Positions 42,079-50,404 of a DNA stretch of 64,000 nt are shown one piece after another. Below the pieces are notes generated by a model. It saw only the letters and a list, made by a program, of their open reading frames with translations, did no database searches and was not told the DNA's origin. Source of the stretch: Oscillibacter ruminantium GH1 (GTDB taxonomy: Bacteria; Bacillota; Clostridia; Oscillospirales; Oscillospiraceae); contig NZ_DF158897.1 in NCBI RefSeq assembly GCF_000307265.1, forward strand, positions 62,001 through 126,000. Reading direction: 5' to 3'. Each line of letters opens with the position of its first letter. The first letter of the stretch is position 1. The position numbers and the translations under genes were made by a program.

Positions 42079-43575
42079 ATGCGTCTGATTTTTGAGGGGC
42101 ATCATGAGGTTTACGCCATCGAACAGACCCTCATGGCTCTTTTGCCGGAGGAACGGCCCATCTACGAGGGAGAAGACCCCAGCTGGGCCAAGGTCATTTT
42201 GACCCAGACCGGGGATAGGGCCAGCGCGGTGACAGAGATGTGCTATCGGGGCGACATGGGCCGGGGCGAATGTTCTCGGACGCTTTGCGGCACCGACTAT
42301 GAGAAAGAAGGCCAGCGCCGCCGCCTTCTGCAAATGTGCTTTTTCAAGGCTGCACAAAGCGCGGCTCATATCACGCCCCCTTGGGGAAGCCTCACCGGTG
42401 TGCGGCCCGACAAGGTGGCGGTGGAGGCTCTGGACCGGGGAGAAACGCCGGAGGAGGCGCAGCGCACGCTGGAGGAGGACTATTTTGTCACCCCCCGCCG
42501 CGCCATGCTTGCCGCGCAGACCGCCGCCGTCACCCGGCGCGTGCGGGAGGATCTCGGGCCCAAGGATATCGGACTGTACGTCGGCATCCCCTTCTGCCCC
42601 ACTCGCTGCGCCTATTGCAGCTTTGTCAGCTCCAGCGTGGAAAAGAGCTTTCATCTGGTGGAACCGTATCTGGCCGCACTGAAAGCAGAGATCGCCTCCG
42701 CCGGAAAGCTCTGCCGGGAGCAGGGCCTGCGGGTTCGGGCGTTCTATATGGGCGGCGGCACTCCCACCACGCTGACGGCCGTGCAGATGGACGAATTACT
42801 TGCCAGCCTCACGGATTCGTTTGACTTTGCGGTTTGCGGCGAGTATACTGTCGAGGCTGGCCGTCCGGATACGGTGACCCTTGAAAAGCTCAGGGTTTTG
42901 AAGCGCCACGGCATCACGCGGATTTCCGTGAACCCCCAGACCATGGACGACCGAGTGCTCAGCGCCATTGGCCGCCGCCACTCGGCGGCGCAGGTTCTCA
43001 CCGCCATGGAGCAGGCGGCCGCCGTCGGCTTTGAACACATCAATATGGATTTGATCGCTGGTCTTCCGGAGGATGACCCGGAGGGCTTCCGCCGGTCGCT
43101 GGACACCTGCTTGCAGCTGGGGGCGGACAACATCACCGTCCACACACTGAGTTTGAAAAAGGGAAGCCGCATCACGCTGGAGGGCTTACGCATTCCCACC
43201 GCCGAGGCAGTGGGCCAGATGCTGGACTACGCCGATCCCACTTTGCGCGCGGCGGGCTACGGGCCTTATTATCTCTACCGGCAGAAATACATGTCCGGCA
43301 GCTTTGAAAACGTGGGCTGGTGCAAGCCCGGAAGCGAAAATCTCTACAACATTTATATCATGTCGGAGCTGTGCTCCATTCTCTCCTGTGGCGCGGGCGG
43401 GTCCACAAAGATGGTGGGCGCCGGACCGCGGGCGATCCACCGGGTATTCAACCTGAAATACCCCGTGGAATATACGGCAAGGTCCGAAAAAATTGCGGAA
43501 AATCAAGCAGCCTTTGCCGCTTTTTATGAGGAGCCGTCCGTTCCCGCCCCGCTGGGGGCCGGACAGACGGATTAA
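42079..43575 (+). CDS. hemZ: Radical SAM coproporphyrinogen dehydrogenase-like protein
   Basis: The 498-residue protein has a HemZ-type N-terminal region (1-160) and a radical SAM core with the 4Fe-4S cysteines C173, C177 and C180 (FCPTRCAYC), then GGGTPTTL. HemZ/HemN relatives decarboxylate coproporphyrinogen III, although some clostridial HemZ proteins may act otherwise since full heme synthesis is often missing. It is 3 nt from the MBL gene, in the dtd operon. Confidence 0.9.
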   Translation: MRLIFEGHHEVYAIEQTLMALLPEERPIYEGEDPSWAKVILTQTGDRASAVTEMCYRGDMGRGECSRTLCGTDYEKEGQRRRLLQMCFFKAAQSAAHITPPWGSLTGVRPDKVAVEALDRGETPEEAQRTLEEDYFVTPRRAMLAAQTAAVTRRVREDLGPKDIGLYVGIPFCPTRCAYCSFVSSSVEKSFHLVEPYLAALKAEIASAGKLCREQGLRVRAFYMGGGTPTTLTAVQMDELLASLTDSFDFAVCGEYTVEAGRPDTVTLEKLRVLKRHGITRISVNPQTMDDRVLSAIGRRHSAAQVLTAMEQAAAVGFEHINMDLIAGLPEDDPEGFRRSLDTCLQLGADNITVHTLSLKKGSRITLEGLRIPTAEAVGQMLDYADPTLRAAGYGPYYLYRQKYMSGSFENVGWCKPGSENLYNIYIMSELCSILSCGAGGSTKMVGAGPRAIHRVFNLKYPVEYTARSEKIAENQAAFAAFYEEPSVPAPLGAGQTD

Positions 43576-43632
43576 ATCTAGGGAATACAGCGGCGTTTCG
43601 CCGCATTCCCGCACTGAAAGGGGTTTGCAAAC

Positions 43633-44562
43633 ATGGCGTATTCTCTCAACGATATCAACGAGGCGGTCCGCAGCGATCCCGAGGGGTTTTCCCAGCGCTG
43701 CGACGAGGATTTCCAGAAAAAAGTGCAGATGGCGGCAGAAAAAATCGCCGCGCACCGGGAGGAATCCCATATCATCCTGCTGTCCGGCCCCTCCGGGTCC
43801 GGCAAGACCACCACGGCCTTGAAAATTGAAGATGCTTTGAAGGCCATGGGCGTGATGACGCATACGGTATCCATGGATAACTATTTCAACACCGTCGATC
43901 CGGAGACTGCGCCCCGGAATCGGGAGGGCGGCATCGACTATGAGTCTCCCTTCTGTCTGGACATTGAGCTTTTAAACCGCCATTTTGCCATGCTGGACCG
44001 GGGTGAGACGATCCACGTTCCCAAGTATGAGTTTGCCCGCCAGATGCGCTCCGACATCATGTCCCAGCCTCTGCATCTGGGCCGCGACGAGCTGGCGATT
44101 TTTGAGGGCATTCATGCCCTGAACGACGTGATCATTGGCAAGAATCCAAAGGCCTTCAAGCTGTATATCGCCGCCCGCAGCAATGTGCTGGATGACGGGA
44201 AGGTGGTCTTCGACCACGCTTGGCTGCGTCTTTGCCGCCGAATCGTCCGGGACCACAAATTCCGGGGCAGCAACGCGGAGTTCACCATGAAGATGTGGGA
44301 AAACGTCCGTCGGGGCGAGAAGCTGTACATCTCCCCCTACAAGGAGAACGCGGACCTGATGTTCGACTCCTCTCTGGCCTGCGAATTCTCCGCGCTGAAG
44401 CCCTATGTGGTCCCCCTGCTGGAGGAACTTCCCCGGGGCAAATACCCCGTGGCAGAGCAAATTTTGGCGGCCTATGAAAAGATTGACGCCATGGTGGACA
44501 CCTTCCTGGCCCCCGACTCTCTGGCCCGGGAATTCGTGGGCGGCAGCACCTACACGTACTGA
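43633..44562 (+). CDS. Nucleoside kinase, uridine-kinase family
   Basis: The 309-residue P-loop protein has Walker A G-P-S-G-S-G-K-T at 52-59 and a uridine-kinase-like DNYF segment (MDNYFNTVDPE) after about 80, then EGIHALND. It probably phosphorylates a nucleoside such as uridine or cytidine. Unlike longer family members it has no N-terminal TGS/ThrRS-like domain. AAAGGGG precedes the ATG. It lies between hemZ and a zinc-ribbon gene. Confidence 0.88.
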   Translation: MAYSLNDINEAVRSDPEGFSQRCDEDFQKKVQMAAEKIAAHREESHIILLSGPSGSGKTTTALKIEDALKAMGVMTHTVSMDNYFNTVDPETAPRNREGGIDYESPFCLDIELLNRHFAMLDRGETIHVPKYEFARQMRSDIMSQPLHLGRDELAIFEGIHALNDVIIGKNPKAFKLYIAARSNVLDDGKVVFDHAWLRLCRRIVRDHKFRGSNAEFTMKMWENVRRGEKLYISPYKENADLMFDSSLACEFSALKPYVVPLLEELPRGKYPVAEQILAAYEKIDAMVDTFLAPDSLAREFVGGSTYTY

Positions 44563-44576
44563 GGGAGGCGCAGGAT

Positions 44577-44972
44577 ATGGATGAAAGATTGCAGGACATT
44601 CTGGACACCGTGCAAAAGACCGCCGTGGAGATGAGTTCCGCCGCGGGCGAGCTGTTCACTGCTGCGGGGCAAAAGGCATCCTCTCTTCTTTCCGTCAGCA
44701 AACTAAATGTCCGTGCGGCCGATTTGAAGGCCCAGCGCGCCGCCCTTTTGCAGGAGGTAGGTTCCATGGTATATGGAACCCACACCGGCGCGGTTGCTGA
44801 CTCCGACACCCTGCTTGCCAAACTTCGGGAGATTGACGTTGTGAATCAGGAGCTTGACAAAATTGACGCGGAAATCGCGCGTCTGCGGCAGTCTGTGCGG
44901 GTATGTCCCCTGTGCGGAGCGGACGCAAAGCCCGGTGACGCGTTTTGCCGTCACTGCGGAACCCATCTTTAA
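44577..44972 (+). CDS. Small zinc-ribbon protein with coiled-coil region
   Basis: The 131-residue protein has helical, probably coiled-coil sequence (residues 1-105) ending in a zinc ribbon: CPLCGADAKPGDAFCRHCG, with two CxxC pairs near 112-128. It has no signal peptide or membrane helix. GGGAGG precedes the ATG, 14 nt after the nucleoside-kinase stop. Function unknown. Confidence 0.75.
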   Translation: MDERLQDILDTVQKTAVEMSSAAGELFTAAGQKASSLLSVSKLNVRAADLKAQRAALLQEVGSMVYGTHTGAVADSDTLLAKLREIDVVNQELDKIDAEIARLRQSVRVCPLCGADAKPGDAFCRHCGTHL

Positions 44973-45003
44973 GAACGTATTCATAAGCGCAGACAGCCGT
45001 CTG

Positions 45004-45190
45004 TGGGGCAGAAACTGCCCCATACCGCGTTGGAGGGACTTGAGATCCGATGGGATATCCGCGTCCTGCCGCCTTGTCTGGAATGCATTCTGTGCCCGCA
45101 TCCAGCTGCCCCGCCTGCGAATGCGGGCATGCATTCGGAATGACGGTGCGCGGAGCGCATATCTTTGTTGAAGGAATATCTTCAACTCTG
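45004..45190. repeat. Hairpin-rich stretch upstream of the flippase gene
   Basis: The 238 nt before 45211 hold no gene but several inverted repeats: TGGGGCAG/CTGCCCCA near 45002, GCCCGCAT/ATGCGGGC near 45091-45126, and GTTGAAG/CTTCAAC near 45166-45186. None has a clear T-run. Confidence 0.45.
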
Positions 45191-45210
45191 TAAAAAATTG
45201 AGGTAACTTC

Positions 45211-46824
45211 ATGGCAGATCATGCGAAAAAGCAGTCCTTTTTGGGCGGCGCGGCCACGCTGGCCGGCGCTGTGGCGGTGGTAAAGCTCATCGGAGCCGTC
45301 TACCGTCTCCCGGTAAATAATATTCTCAGCGCCGAGGGCAAAACCTATTTCAACATTGCCTATAATGTCTATAATGTCCTTTTGACCATCTCCACAGCGG
45401 GACTGCCTTTGGCCATCTCTAAGCTGACCAGCCAGGCCCACGCTTTGGGGCGGAAAAATGAGCAGCGCAAGCTGCTGCGCACCGCCATCTGGCTGTTTTT
45501 GGGTCTGGGTGTGGTGCTGACACTACTGATGTTCTTCGGCGCGCCCCAGCTGGCGGAACTGATGCACCAGCCCAAGGCGGCTCCCTCCATCCGGGTGCTG
45601 GCCCCGGCGGTGTTCTGCATGTGTCTTTTGGCCTGTATGCGGGGTTATACCCAAGGCCAAGGCAACATGACTCCCACTGCCGCATCGCAGGTGATCGAGG
45701 TTCTGTTTAAGCTGGGTGTGGGCCTTCCCGTCGCTTGGTACGTAGTCAAGACCCTGAAAATGGGCGTGGACTACGGCGCAGCAGGCGCGATCCTAGGCGT
45801 CACGGTCAGCGAAATTGTGGCGCTGGGCTTTATGGGCGTTTATCTGTTCCGCCATCGGGACAGGTCCCTCTCCGACGACGTGCCGCCTCCTGCGGGAACG
45901 CTGATGAAGCAGGTGCTGACCATCGGCGTACCCATTACGCTGAGCAACTCCGCTATGAGCATCATCACCCTGCTGGACACGCAGATCGTTTTGAGCCGGC
46001 TGGATTCCATTTCCGGGCAGCTTACCTCCTCTCCCGCGGTACTCTATGGGCAGTATGGCCTTGGCACCGATCTTGTGAACCTGCCGCCCAGCTTTGTCTT
46101 CCCCGTGACTATGAGCCTAATCCCCTTTGTGGCGGCGGCTCTGGCCCGGAAAGAACACCAGCGGGCCAACCGGGTGGTGTCTTCCGCGTTCCGGCTGATC
46201 GCCCTGTTGGCGATCCCGGCGGGAATCGGTTTGAGCGTACTGTCGGAGCCGATTTTGCTGCTGCTCTATCCGGTGCAGCCCCAGGATGCGCTGGCCTGTG
46301 CGCCCCTTCTGCGGGTACAGGGCATTGCGTGCATCTTCATCTGCCTAATGAACCTGACCAACGCCATTTTGCAGTCCTACGGCAAGGAGAAGCTGCCCAT
46401 CTGGACCATGATCATCGGCGGCGTGACCAAGATCGTCATGAACTACTTCCTCGTGGGCAATCCGGACATCAACATCATGGGCGCTCCCATTTCCACCCTG
46501 TGCTGCTATCTGGTCATCGCCGGACTGAACCTGTTCTTTGTGTGGAAATACTCGCCGGAAAAACCCAAGTACCTCTCCATTTTTGCGAAGCCCGCGATTG
46601 CTTCCGTGCTGATGGGTGTGGCGGCGTGGTCCTCCCATGGGATTTTGAGCCGGATTATCCGCGGTGAATCTTATTTCCGGAGCGCTCTTTGCACGCTGGG
46701 GGCCATCTGCGTCGCAGTTGTTGTTTACGGAATTCTTGTCATTGCCCTGCGGATTATGCGGGCAGAGGACCTCGAATCCATTCCACACGGAAAAAAACTG
46801 GCCAAAATTTTGAGACTCAAGTGA
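45211..46824 (+). CDS. SpoVB-like polysaccharide flippase
   Basis: The 537-residue protein has about 14 membrane helices and the MVF/polysaccharide-transport start (FLGGAATLAGAVAVVKLIGAVYRLP). It belongs to the YabM/SpoVB/MurJ group, which flips lipid-linked glycans; SpoVB acts in spore cortex assembly. Gene order with mazG, HU, rqcP, yabP, yabQ and divIC matches the Bacillus yabM-yabN-yabO-yabP-yabQ-divIC region. GAGGT precedes the ATG. Confidence 0.9.
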   Translation: MADHAKKQSFLGGAATLAGAVAVVKLIGAVYRLPVNNILSAEGKTYFNIAYNVYNVLLTISTAGLPLAISKLTSQAHALGRKNEQRKLLRTAIWLFLGLGVVLTLLMFFGAPQLAELMHQPKAAPSIRVLAPAVFCMCLLACMRGYTQGQGNMTPTAASQVIEVLFKLGVGLPVAWYVVKTLKMGVDYGAAGAILGVTVSEIVALGFMGVYLFRHRDRSLSDDVPPPAGTLMKQVLTIGVPITLSNSAMSIITLLDTQIVLSRLDSISGQLTSSPAVLYGQYGLGTDLVNLPPSFVFPVTMSLIPFVAAALARKEHQRANRVVSSAFRLIALLAIPAGIGLSVLSEPILLLLYPVQPQDALACAPLLRVQGIACIFICLMNLTNAILQSYGKEKLPIWTMIIGGVTKIVMNYFLVGNPDINIMGAPISTLCCYLVIAGLNLFFVWKYSPEKPKYLSIFAKPAIASVLMGVAAWSSHGILSRIIRGESYFRSALCTLGAICVAVVVYGILVIALRIMRAEDLESIPHGKKLAKILRLK

Positions 46825-46882
46825 AAAAAACCTGAGAAATCAATGATTTCCCGCGAATTTATCTTGCAAAGGCAGAGAAGTT

Positions 46883-47689
46883 ATGGTAAATTTTCAATGT
46901 AAGCCACATTATGATTACGAGGACCTTCTCCGCATTATGGAGCTGCTTCGCGCACCGGGCGGCTGCCCGTGGGATCGGGAGCAGAGCCACAAGTCTCTCC
47001 GCAGGAATTTTTTGGAGGAGAGCTGCGAGGCGGTGGAGGCCATTGACCGGGGTGACAAAGCCGCTCTTTGCGAAGAGCTGGGAGACGTGCTTTTGCAGGT
47101 CGTGTTCCACGCCCAGCTGGAAAAGGAACAGGGCGGCTTCACCATGGACGACGTGGCGGACGGTATCTGCAAAAAGCTGATCTACCGCCACCCCCACGTA
47201 TTCGGCACGGTGGAGGTCAAAGACACCGCCGAGGAGCTGGACCGCTGGGAAGTTCTCAAGCGCAAGGAAAAAGGCCAGCAGTCCGCCGCAGACGCGGTGG
47301 ACGCCGTGGCCAAAACGCTTCCCGCCTTGTGGCGGGCCGAAAAAATACAGAGCAAAGCCGCCAAGGCCGGGTTTGACTGGCCGGACGGCGCGGGTATCTT
47401 GGACAAGCTGGACGAGGAAGTCGGTGAACTGCGTCAGGCCGCAGAAGATTCCGCCCGTTCTCTGGACGCGCCTCACGGCGTGAAGGAGGAAATTGGCGAC
47501 GTGCTGTTTATTGCCGCCAAGATCGCCCAGCGCAGCGGTGTGGACCCCGAAGAGGCTCTGCACGCAAGCTGCGATAAATTTGCCCAGCGATTTCGTTTTG
47601 TGGAAGAACATGCCTCCGCCGGACTCGATTCCCTTTCTTCCGAGGAAAAGCTGGCCCTGTGGGCGCAGGCCAAACAAGTGAAATCTTAA
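46883..47689 (+). CDS. mazG: Nucleoside triphosphate pyrophosphohydrolase
   Basis: The 268-residue protein contains two MazG helical domains. Metal-binding E-x2-E...E-x2-D patterns appear in EESCEAVEAID with EELGDVLLQ (about 50-75) and again in EEVGELRQA with EEIGDVLF (about 178-215). MazG hydrolyses NTPs to NMP and pyrophosphate and may clean the nucleotide pool. Bacillus YabN carries an extra N-terminal methyltransferase domain that is missing here. Next in the yab order after the flippase. Confidence 0.94.
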   Translation: MVNFQCKPHYDYEDLLRIMELLRAPGGCPWDREQSHKSLRRNFLEESCEAVEAIDRGDKAALCEELGDVLLQVVFHAQLEKEQGGFTMDDVADGICKKLIYRHPHVFGTVEVKDTAEELDRWEVLKRKEKGQQSAADAVDAVAKTLPALWRAEKIQSKAAKAGFDWPDGAGILDKLDEEVGELRQAAEDSARSLDAPHGVKEEIGDVLFIAAKIAQRSGVDPEEALHASCDKFAQRFRFVEEHASAGLDSLSSEEKLALWAQAKQVKS

Positions 47690-47749
47690 AAGCGGATCCC
47701 GCTTTAAGAGATAAAATCAAAGATGTGAATTTTATAGGAGGAAATACAA

Positions 47750-48025
47750 ATGAACAAAGCTGAACTGATTAACGCTGTCGCCGCCAAGACGGAGGTTTCC
47801 AAGAAGGAGACGGAAGCCGTCATCGCAGCTACTCTGGACGCCATTACCGCCGCCATGCAGCAGGGCGACAAGGTGCAGCTGGTTGGTTTTGGTTCTTTCG
47901 AAGTGAAGAACCGTGCTGAGCGCATTGGCCGCAACCCCAAGACCAAGGAGGAGATCAAGATCCCCGCTTCTAAGATTCCCTCTTTCAAGGCTGGCAAGGC
48001 TCTGAAGGATTCCGTCGCGAAGTAA
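47750..48025 (+). CDS. hup: DNA-binding protein HU
   Basis: The 91-residue protein bends and compacts DNA as a dimer. It shows the HU pattern MNKAELINAVAAKTEVSKKE, VQLVGFGSFEVKNRAERIGRNPKT and PSFKAGKALKDSV. Codon use is biased as in highly expressed genes. ATAGGAGG lies before the ATG and a strong terminator follows. HU sits inside the yab cluster between mazG and rqcP, a known clostridial arrangement. Confidence 0.98.
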   Translation: MNKAELINAVAAKTEVSKKETEAVIAATLDAITAAMQQGDKVQLVGFGSFEVKNRAERIGRNPKTKEEIKIPASKIPSFKAGKALKDSVAK

Positions 48026-48058
48026 GCACCGTCTCCGCCAAATTATATCAGACGTTTC

Positions 48059-48092
48059 GCGCGGGGGGACAGTTGTCCCCCCGCGCATTTTT
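48059..48092 (+). terminator. Terminator of hup
   Basis: GCGCGGGGGGACA (48059-48071) pairs perfectly with TGTCCCCCCGCGC (48074-48086), followed by A and five T residues. Confidence 0.92.
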
Positions 48093-48133
48093 CCATTGCG
48101 AATTTTGCCGGATTTTAAAAGGAGGCGCAATTT

Positions 48134-48385
48134 ATGCGGCTGGACAAATATCTTAAAACAGCGCGGCTGATCAAGCGGCGCACCGTGGCAAACGAGGCCT
48201 GCGACAACGGCTTGGTCTGCGTGAACGGAAAGCCCGCCCGTGCAAGCTACGACGTGAAAGTGGGAGACGTGATCTCTCTGCGGTTTGGCGTGCGCACCGT
48301 GACGGTGGAAGTTCTGTCGGTGGCGGAGAACGTCCGGCAGGCGGATGCCGCCGGTCTGTACCGCGAAGTGTCCGGCGGGGCATAA
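48134..48385 (+). CDS. rqcP: S4-domain RNA-binding protein RqcP
   Basis: The 83-residue protein is one S4 domain (MRLDKYLKTARLIKRRTVANEACDNG...VNGKPARASYDVKVGD). RqcP (YabO) helps RqcH add alanine tails on stalled 50S complexes in ribosome quality control. AAAAGGAGG precedes the ATG. Its position between hup and yabP is conserved in Firmicutes. Confidence 0.94.
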   Translation: MRLDKYLKTARLIKRRTVANEACDNGLVCVNGKPARASYDVKVGDVISLRFGVRTVTVEVLSVAENVRQADAAGLYREVSGGA

Positions 48386-48455
48386 TCCGCCGCCCCGTCC
48401 CATAGAATGGTGTGACCGCCGGAAAATCGGCGCGCAGACCGGGGAGGGACGGAAA

Positions 48456-48737
48456 ATGAACGACTATGGAAATACCATGCCGCAGGCTCACCACATTGAG
48501 CTGGATGGCCGGGAACACTTGATCGTCTCCGGCGTGGAGGATGTGGAACGGTTCGACGAGACGGGGATTGTAATGTCCACCGCCGCAGGAACACTGATTG
48601 TCACCGGCGAGGATCTGCACATTGGGCAGCTGTCCTTAGAGGGCGGAGAACTGAAGGTGGACGGAAAGATTGATTCTTTGTCCTATGAAGAGCCTTCTGC
48701 GGGCCGAGGAGGGCTGCTGCGGCGGCTGCTGGGGTGA
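48456..48737 (+). CDS. yabP: Sporulation protein YabP
   Basis: The 93-residue protein matches the YabP/YqfC family (HHIELDGREHLIVSGVEDVERFDETGIVMST, LIVTGEDLHIGQLSLEGGELKVDGKIDSLSY). YabP is a sporulation gene product of unclear biochemistry. The ATG at 48456 follows GGGAGGG; a longer frame lacks a site. yabQ begins 1 nt after the stop, implying coupling. Confidence 0.92.
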   Translation: MNDYGNTMPQAHHIELDGREHLIVSGVEDVERFDETGIVMSTAAGTLIVTGEDLHIGQLSLEGGELKVDGKIDSLSYEEPSAGRGGLLRRLLG

Positions 48738-48738
48738 T

Positions 48739-49461
48739 ATGCGAAACTTTGTGGACCAGCAGCTGGAAGTCTTCCTCCAATCCATTCTCCTTGGGCTTTC
48801 CGTGGGCGTGGCCCATGATCTGCTGCGCCCCTTCCGGCTCCGTCTGCCCCGCTTTGCTTGGGCGCTGGATTCCGGATATTGTCTGTGCGCGGCTGCGGCA
48901 CTGTTTTTATTCTGCCTGAACCGGACACAGGGGCAGCTGCGCATCTATGTGCTTTTGGGCGCAGCTGGGGGTGCGGCGCTGTTTTTCTCCCTGTTTTCAG
49001 ACCTCCTGCGGCCGATTTGGGACTTTTGGGCCGATACTTTGGCCTTTTTGCTCCATCTGCTGCAAATACCGTGGATTTGGTTGAAAAAATTCGGTAAAAA
49101 AATTCACCAACATCTTAAAAACATCTTTCTTTTTACAAAAAAATGCTATACAATAAAAGAAATTGCGTATCGACGTTATCAGATTGGCAAAAGGAGGAAC
49201 CGTCGTGGCAAAGGCAGGCAAACAGAAAAAAAGCCGCCAGCAGATTCGGCTGGGTCTTTTCGGAAAGCTCCTTCTTCTGCTGCTGCTCGCTGCGCTGGGG
49301 TGGCAGCTGTACCATCTTCAGGATCAGCTGGAGAGTGCCCAAGCCCAAAAGATTCAGCTGACTGCGCAAGTTCGCAGCCAGCAGCAAAGCAACGACAAGC
49401 TGCAAGAGGCCATCGACGGCGGCGGCACCCAAAGTCAGATGGAGGAGATCGCCCGCGATGA
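48739..49461 (+). CDS. yabQ: Sporulation membrane protein YabQ (long overlap with divIC)
   Basis: The first 150 residues contain the YabQ membrane region (QLEVFLQSILLGLSVGVAHDLLRPFR, then three more hydrophobic helices). YabQ is needed for spore cortex formation in Bacillus. The frame then runs 257 nt into divIC in a different frame, giving a 240-residue product whose last 90 residues are arginine/serine/proline-rich and unlike any family. The tail may be real but looks like an incidental overlap, or a stop lost by mutation or sequencing error. Confidence 0.85.
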   Translation: MRNFVDQQLEVFLQSILLGLSVGVAHDLLRPFRLRLPRFAWALDSGYCLCAAAALFLFCLNRTQGQLRIYVLLGAAGGAALFFSLFSDLLRPIWDFWADTLAFLLHLLQIPWIWLKKFGKKIHQHLKNIFLFTKKCYTIKEIAYRRYQIGKRRNRRGKGRQTEKKPPADSAGSFRKAPSSAAARCAGVAAVPSSGSAGECPSPKDSADCASSQPAAKQRQAARGHRRRRHPKSDGGDRPR

Positions 49462-49513
49462 GCTGGGTCTTGTGGCCCCGGGCGACCGGGTGTTTTACGA
49501 TGTGAGCAACTGA
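49205..49513 (+). CDS. divIC: Cell-division septum protein DivIC
   Basis: DivIC/FtsB acts with FtsL and DivIB in the divisome. The 102-residue protein has a basic cytoplasmic start, one membrane helix (about 20-37) and an extracellular coiled coil (LQDQLESAQAQKIQLTAQVRSQ...). The GTG at 49205 is chosen because AAAGGAGG lies just upstream; a TTG at 49163 has no site. It overlaps the yabQ tail in another frame. Confidence 0.92.
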   Translation: MAKAGKQKKSRQQIRLGLFGKLLLLLLLAALGWQLYHLQDQLESAQAQKIQLTAQVRSQQQSNDKLQEAIDGGGTQSQMEEIARDELGLVAPGDRVFYDVSN

Positions 49514-49610
49514 GCGGCATGGGGCGTTTTGCCCCGCGCCGGTCTTTTGAATACCCGCCGGTCATTTCGGCGGACAAACGAAACCTGAGAAGGGAGAAAC
49601 TGGACACGGT

Positions 49611-50141
49611 ATGGGAGTAGAGCCTGAGGTTGGGAGCATCATGGAGGGCAAGGTAACCGCCATCATGAAGTTTGGCGCGTTTGTCGCCCTGGAGGGAGGC
49701 CGCTCCGGCCTCGTACATATCTCGGAGATTGCGAACAGCTACGTAAACGACGTACATGACTACCTGCAAGAGGGGCAGACCGTCAAGGTCCGCGTTTTGG
49801 CCTCGGAAAACGGGAAAATCAACCTTTCTATTAAAAAGGCGCTGCCGCAGGAGGAAAACCGCTCTTTTGCGCCCCGCTCTGCGGGAGGTCCGCGTCCCAT
49901 GGGCGGCGCTCCGCGAAGCGCTCCCTTCCGCCCGGCGGGAGGTCCGCGCCCCATGGGCGGCGCTCCGGCCCATGCGGTGCCGGGAAACCGGCCCGCTCAT
50001 CCCCAGCCCATCCCACCTTCGGGCGATGTGGACTTCGAGGACAAGCTGAAAAAGTTTCTCTCCGCATCTGAGGGAAAGATGGCCGATTTGAACCGCAGCG
50101 TGGACGGAAAACGCGGCGGAGGAAAAAGACGGAAATCGTAA
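49611..50141 (+). CDS. yabR: S1-domain RNA-binding protein (YabR-like)
   Basis: Residues 6-77 form one S1 domain (VGSIMEGKVTAIMKFGAFVALEGGRSGLVHISEIA). The rest is low complexity, with a duplicated GGPRPMGGAP block (about 91-119), then an acidic/basic tail ending GGGKRRKS, and the protein is 176 residues. YabR follows divIC in Bacillus and binds RNA with poorly known targets. The ribosome site is weak and 16 nt from the ATG. Confidence 0.9.
   Translation: MGVEPEVGSIMEGKVTAIMKFGAFVALEGGRSGLVHISEIANSYVNDVHDYLQEGQTVKVRVLASENGKINLSIKKALPQEENRSFAPRSAGGPRPMGGAPRSAPFRPAGGPRPMGGAPAHAVPGNRPAHPQPIPPSGDVDFEDKLKKFLSASEGKMADLNRSVDGKRGGGKRRKS
49889..49978 (+). repeat. In-gene duplication in the yabR tail
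   Basis: A DNA block of about 30 nt (GCGGGAGGTCCGCGTCCC...) recurs after about 54 nt, producing the two GGPRPMGGAP copies. Confidence 0.7.
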
Positions 50142-50142
50142 A

Positions 50143-50189
50143 AAAGAAGAACCTGCGGCTTTCACGATAAAAGCCGCAGGTTCTTTTTT
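50143..50189 (+). terminator. Terminator of the yab cluster
   Basis: AAGAACCTGCGGCTTT pairs with AAAGCCGCAGGTTCTT over 16 bp, then T residues. Confidence 0.92.
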
Positions 50190-50245
50190 AGTTTTCGCTC
50201 GACCGTTTTCCCCAAAAGCAGTGGAAAACCAACCAATTCCACCCC

Positions 50246-50345
50246 TTGCATTTTCCTGCCGGTTGCAGTACGATAATCGAGGAAGCTTTCCAATATCCCA
50301 CCCGTTGGGCCGTCGGCGTTCAATTCGCTGGCGGCCCCTTTTTTT
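50246..50345 (+). ncRNA. Candidate small RNA: promoter plus terminator without a gene
   Basis: A -35 TTGCAT (50246-50251) and a -10 TACGAT (50269-50274), 17 nt apart, are followed about 30 nt later by a 12-bp hairpin (GGGCCGTCGGCG, 50307-50318, with CGCTGGCGGCCC, 50326-50337, two wobbles) and seven T residues. No plus-strand gene lies beyond it, and the yab cluster already ends at 50189. It may be a short RNA or only a backup terminator. Confidence 0.3.
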
Positions 50346-50404
50346 ACTGAATTGCGGCGCACACCCGCAAACCTGAGGCAATGCGCCTCTTCAAATCCAG
50401 CCTC

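Noticed and set aside
50162-50362. 66-codon minus-strand frame between the yab terminator and the HAD gene
   Set aside because: It starts at a GTG without a good site, passes through two terminator hairpins and ends inside the yab terminator. The plus-strand RNA signals explain the region better.
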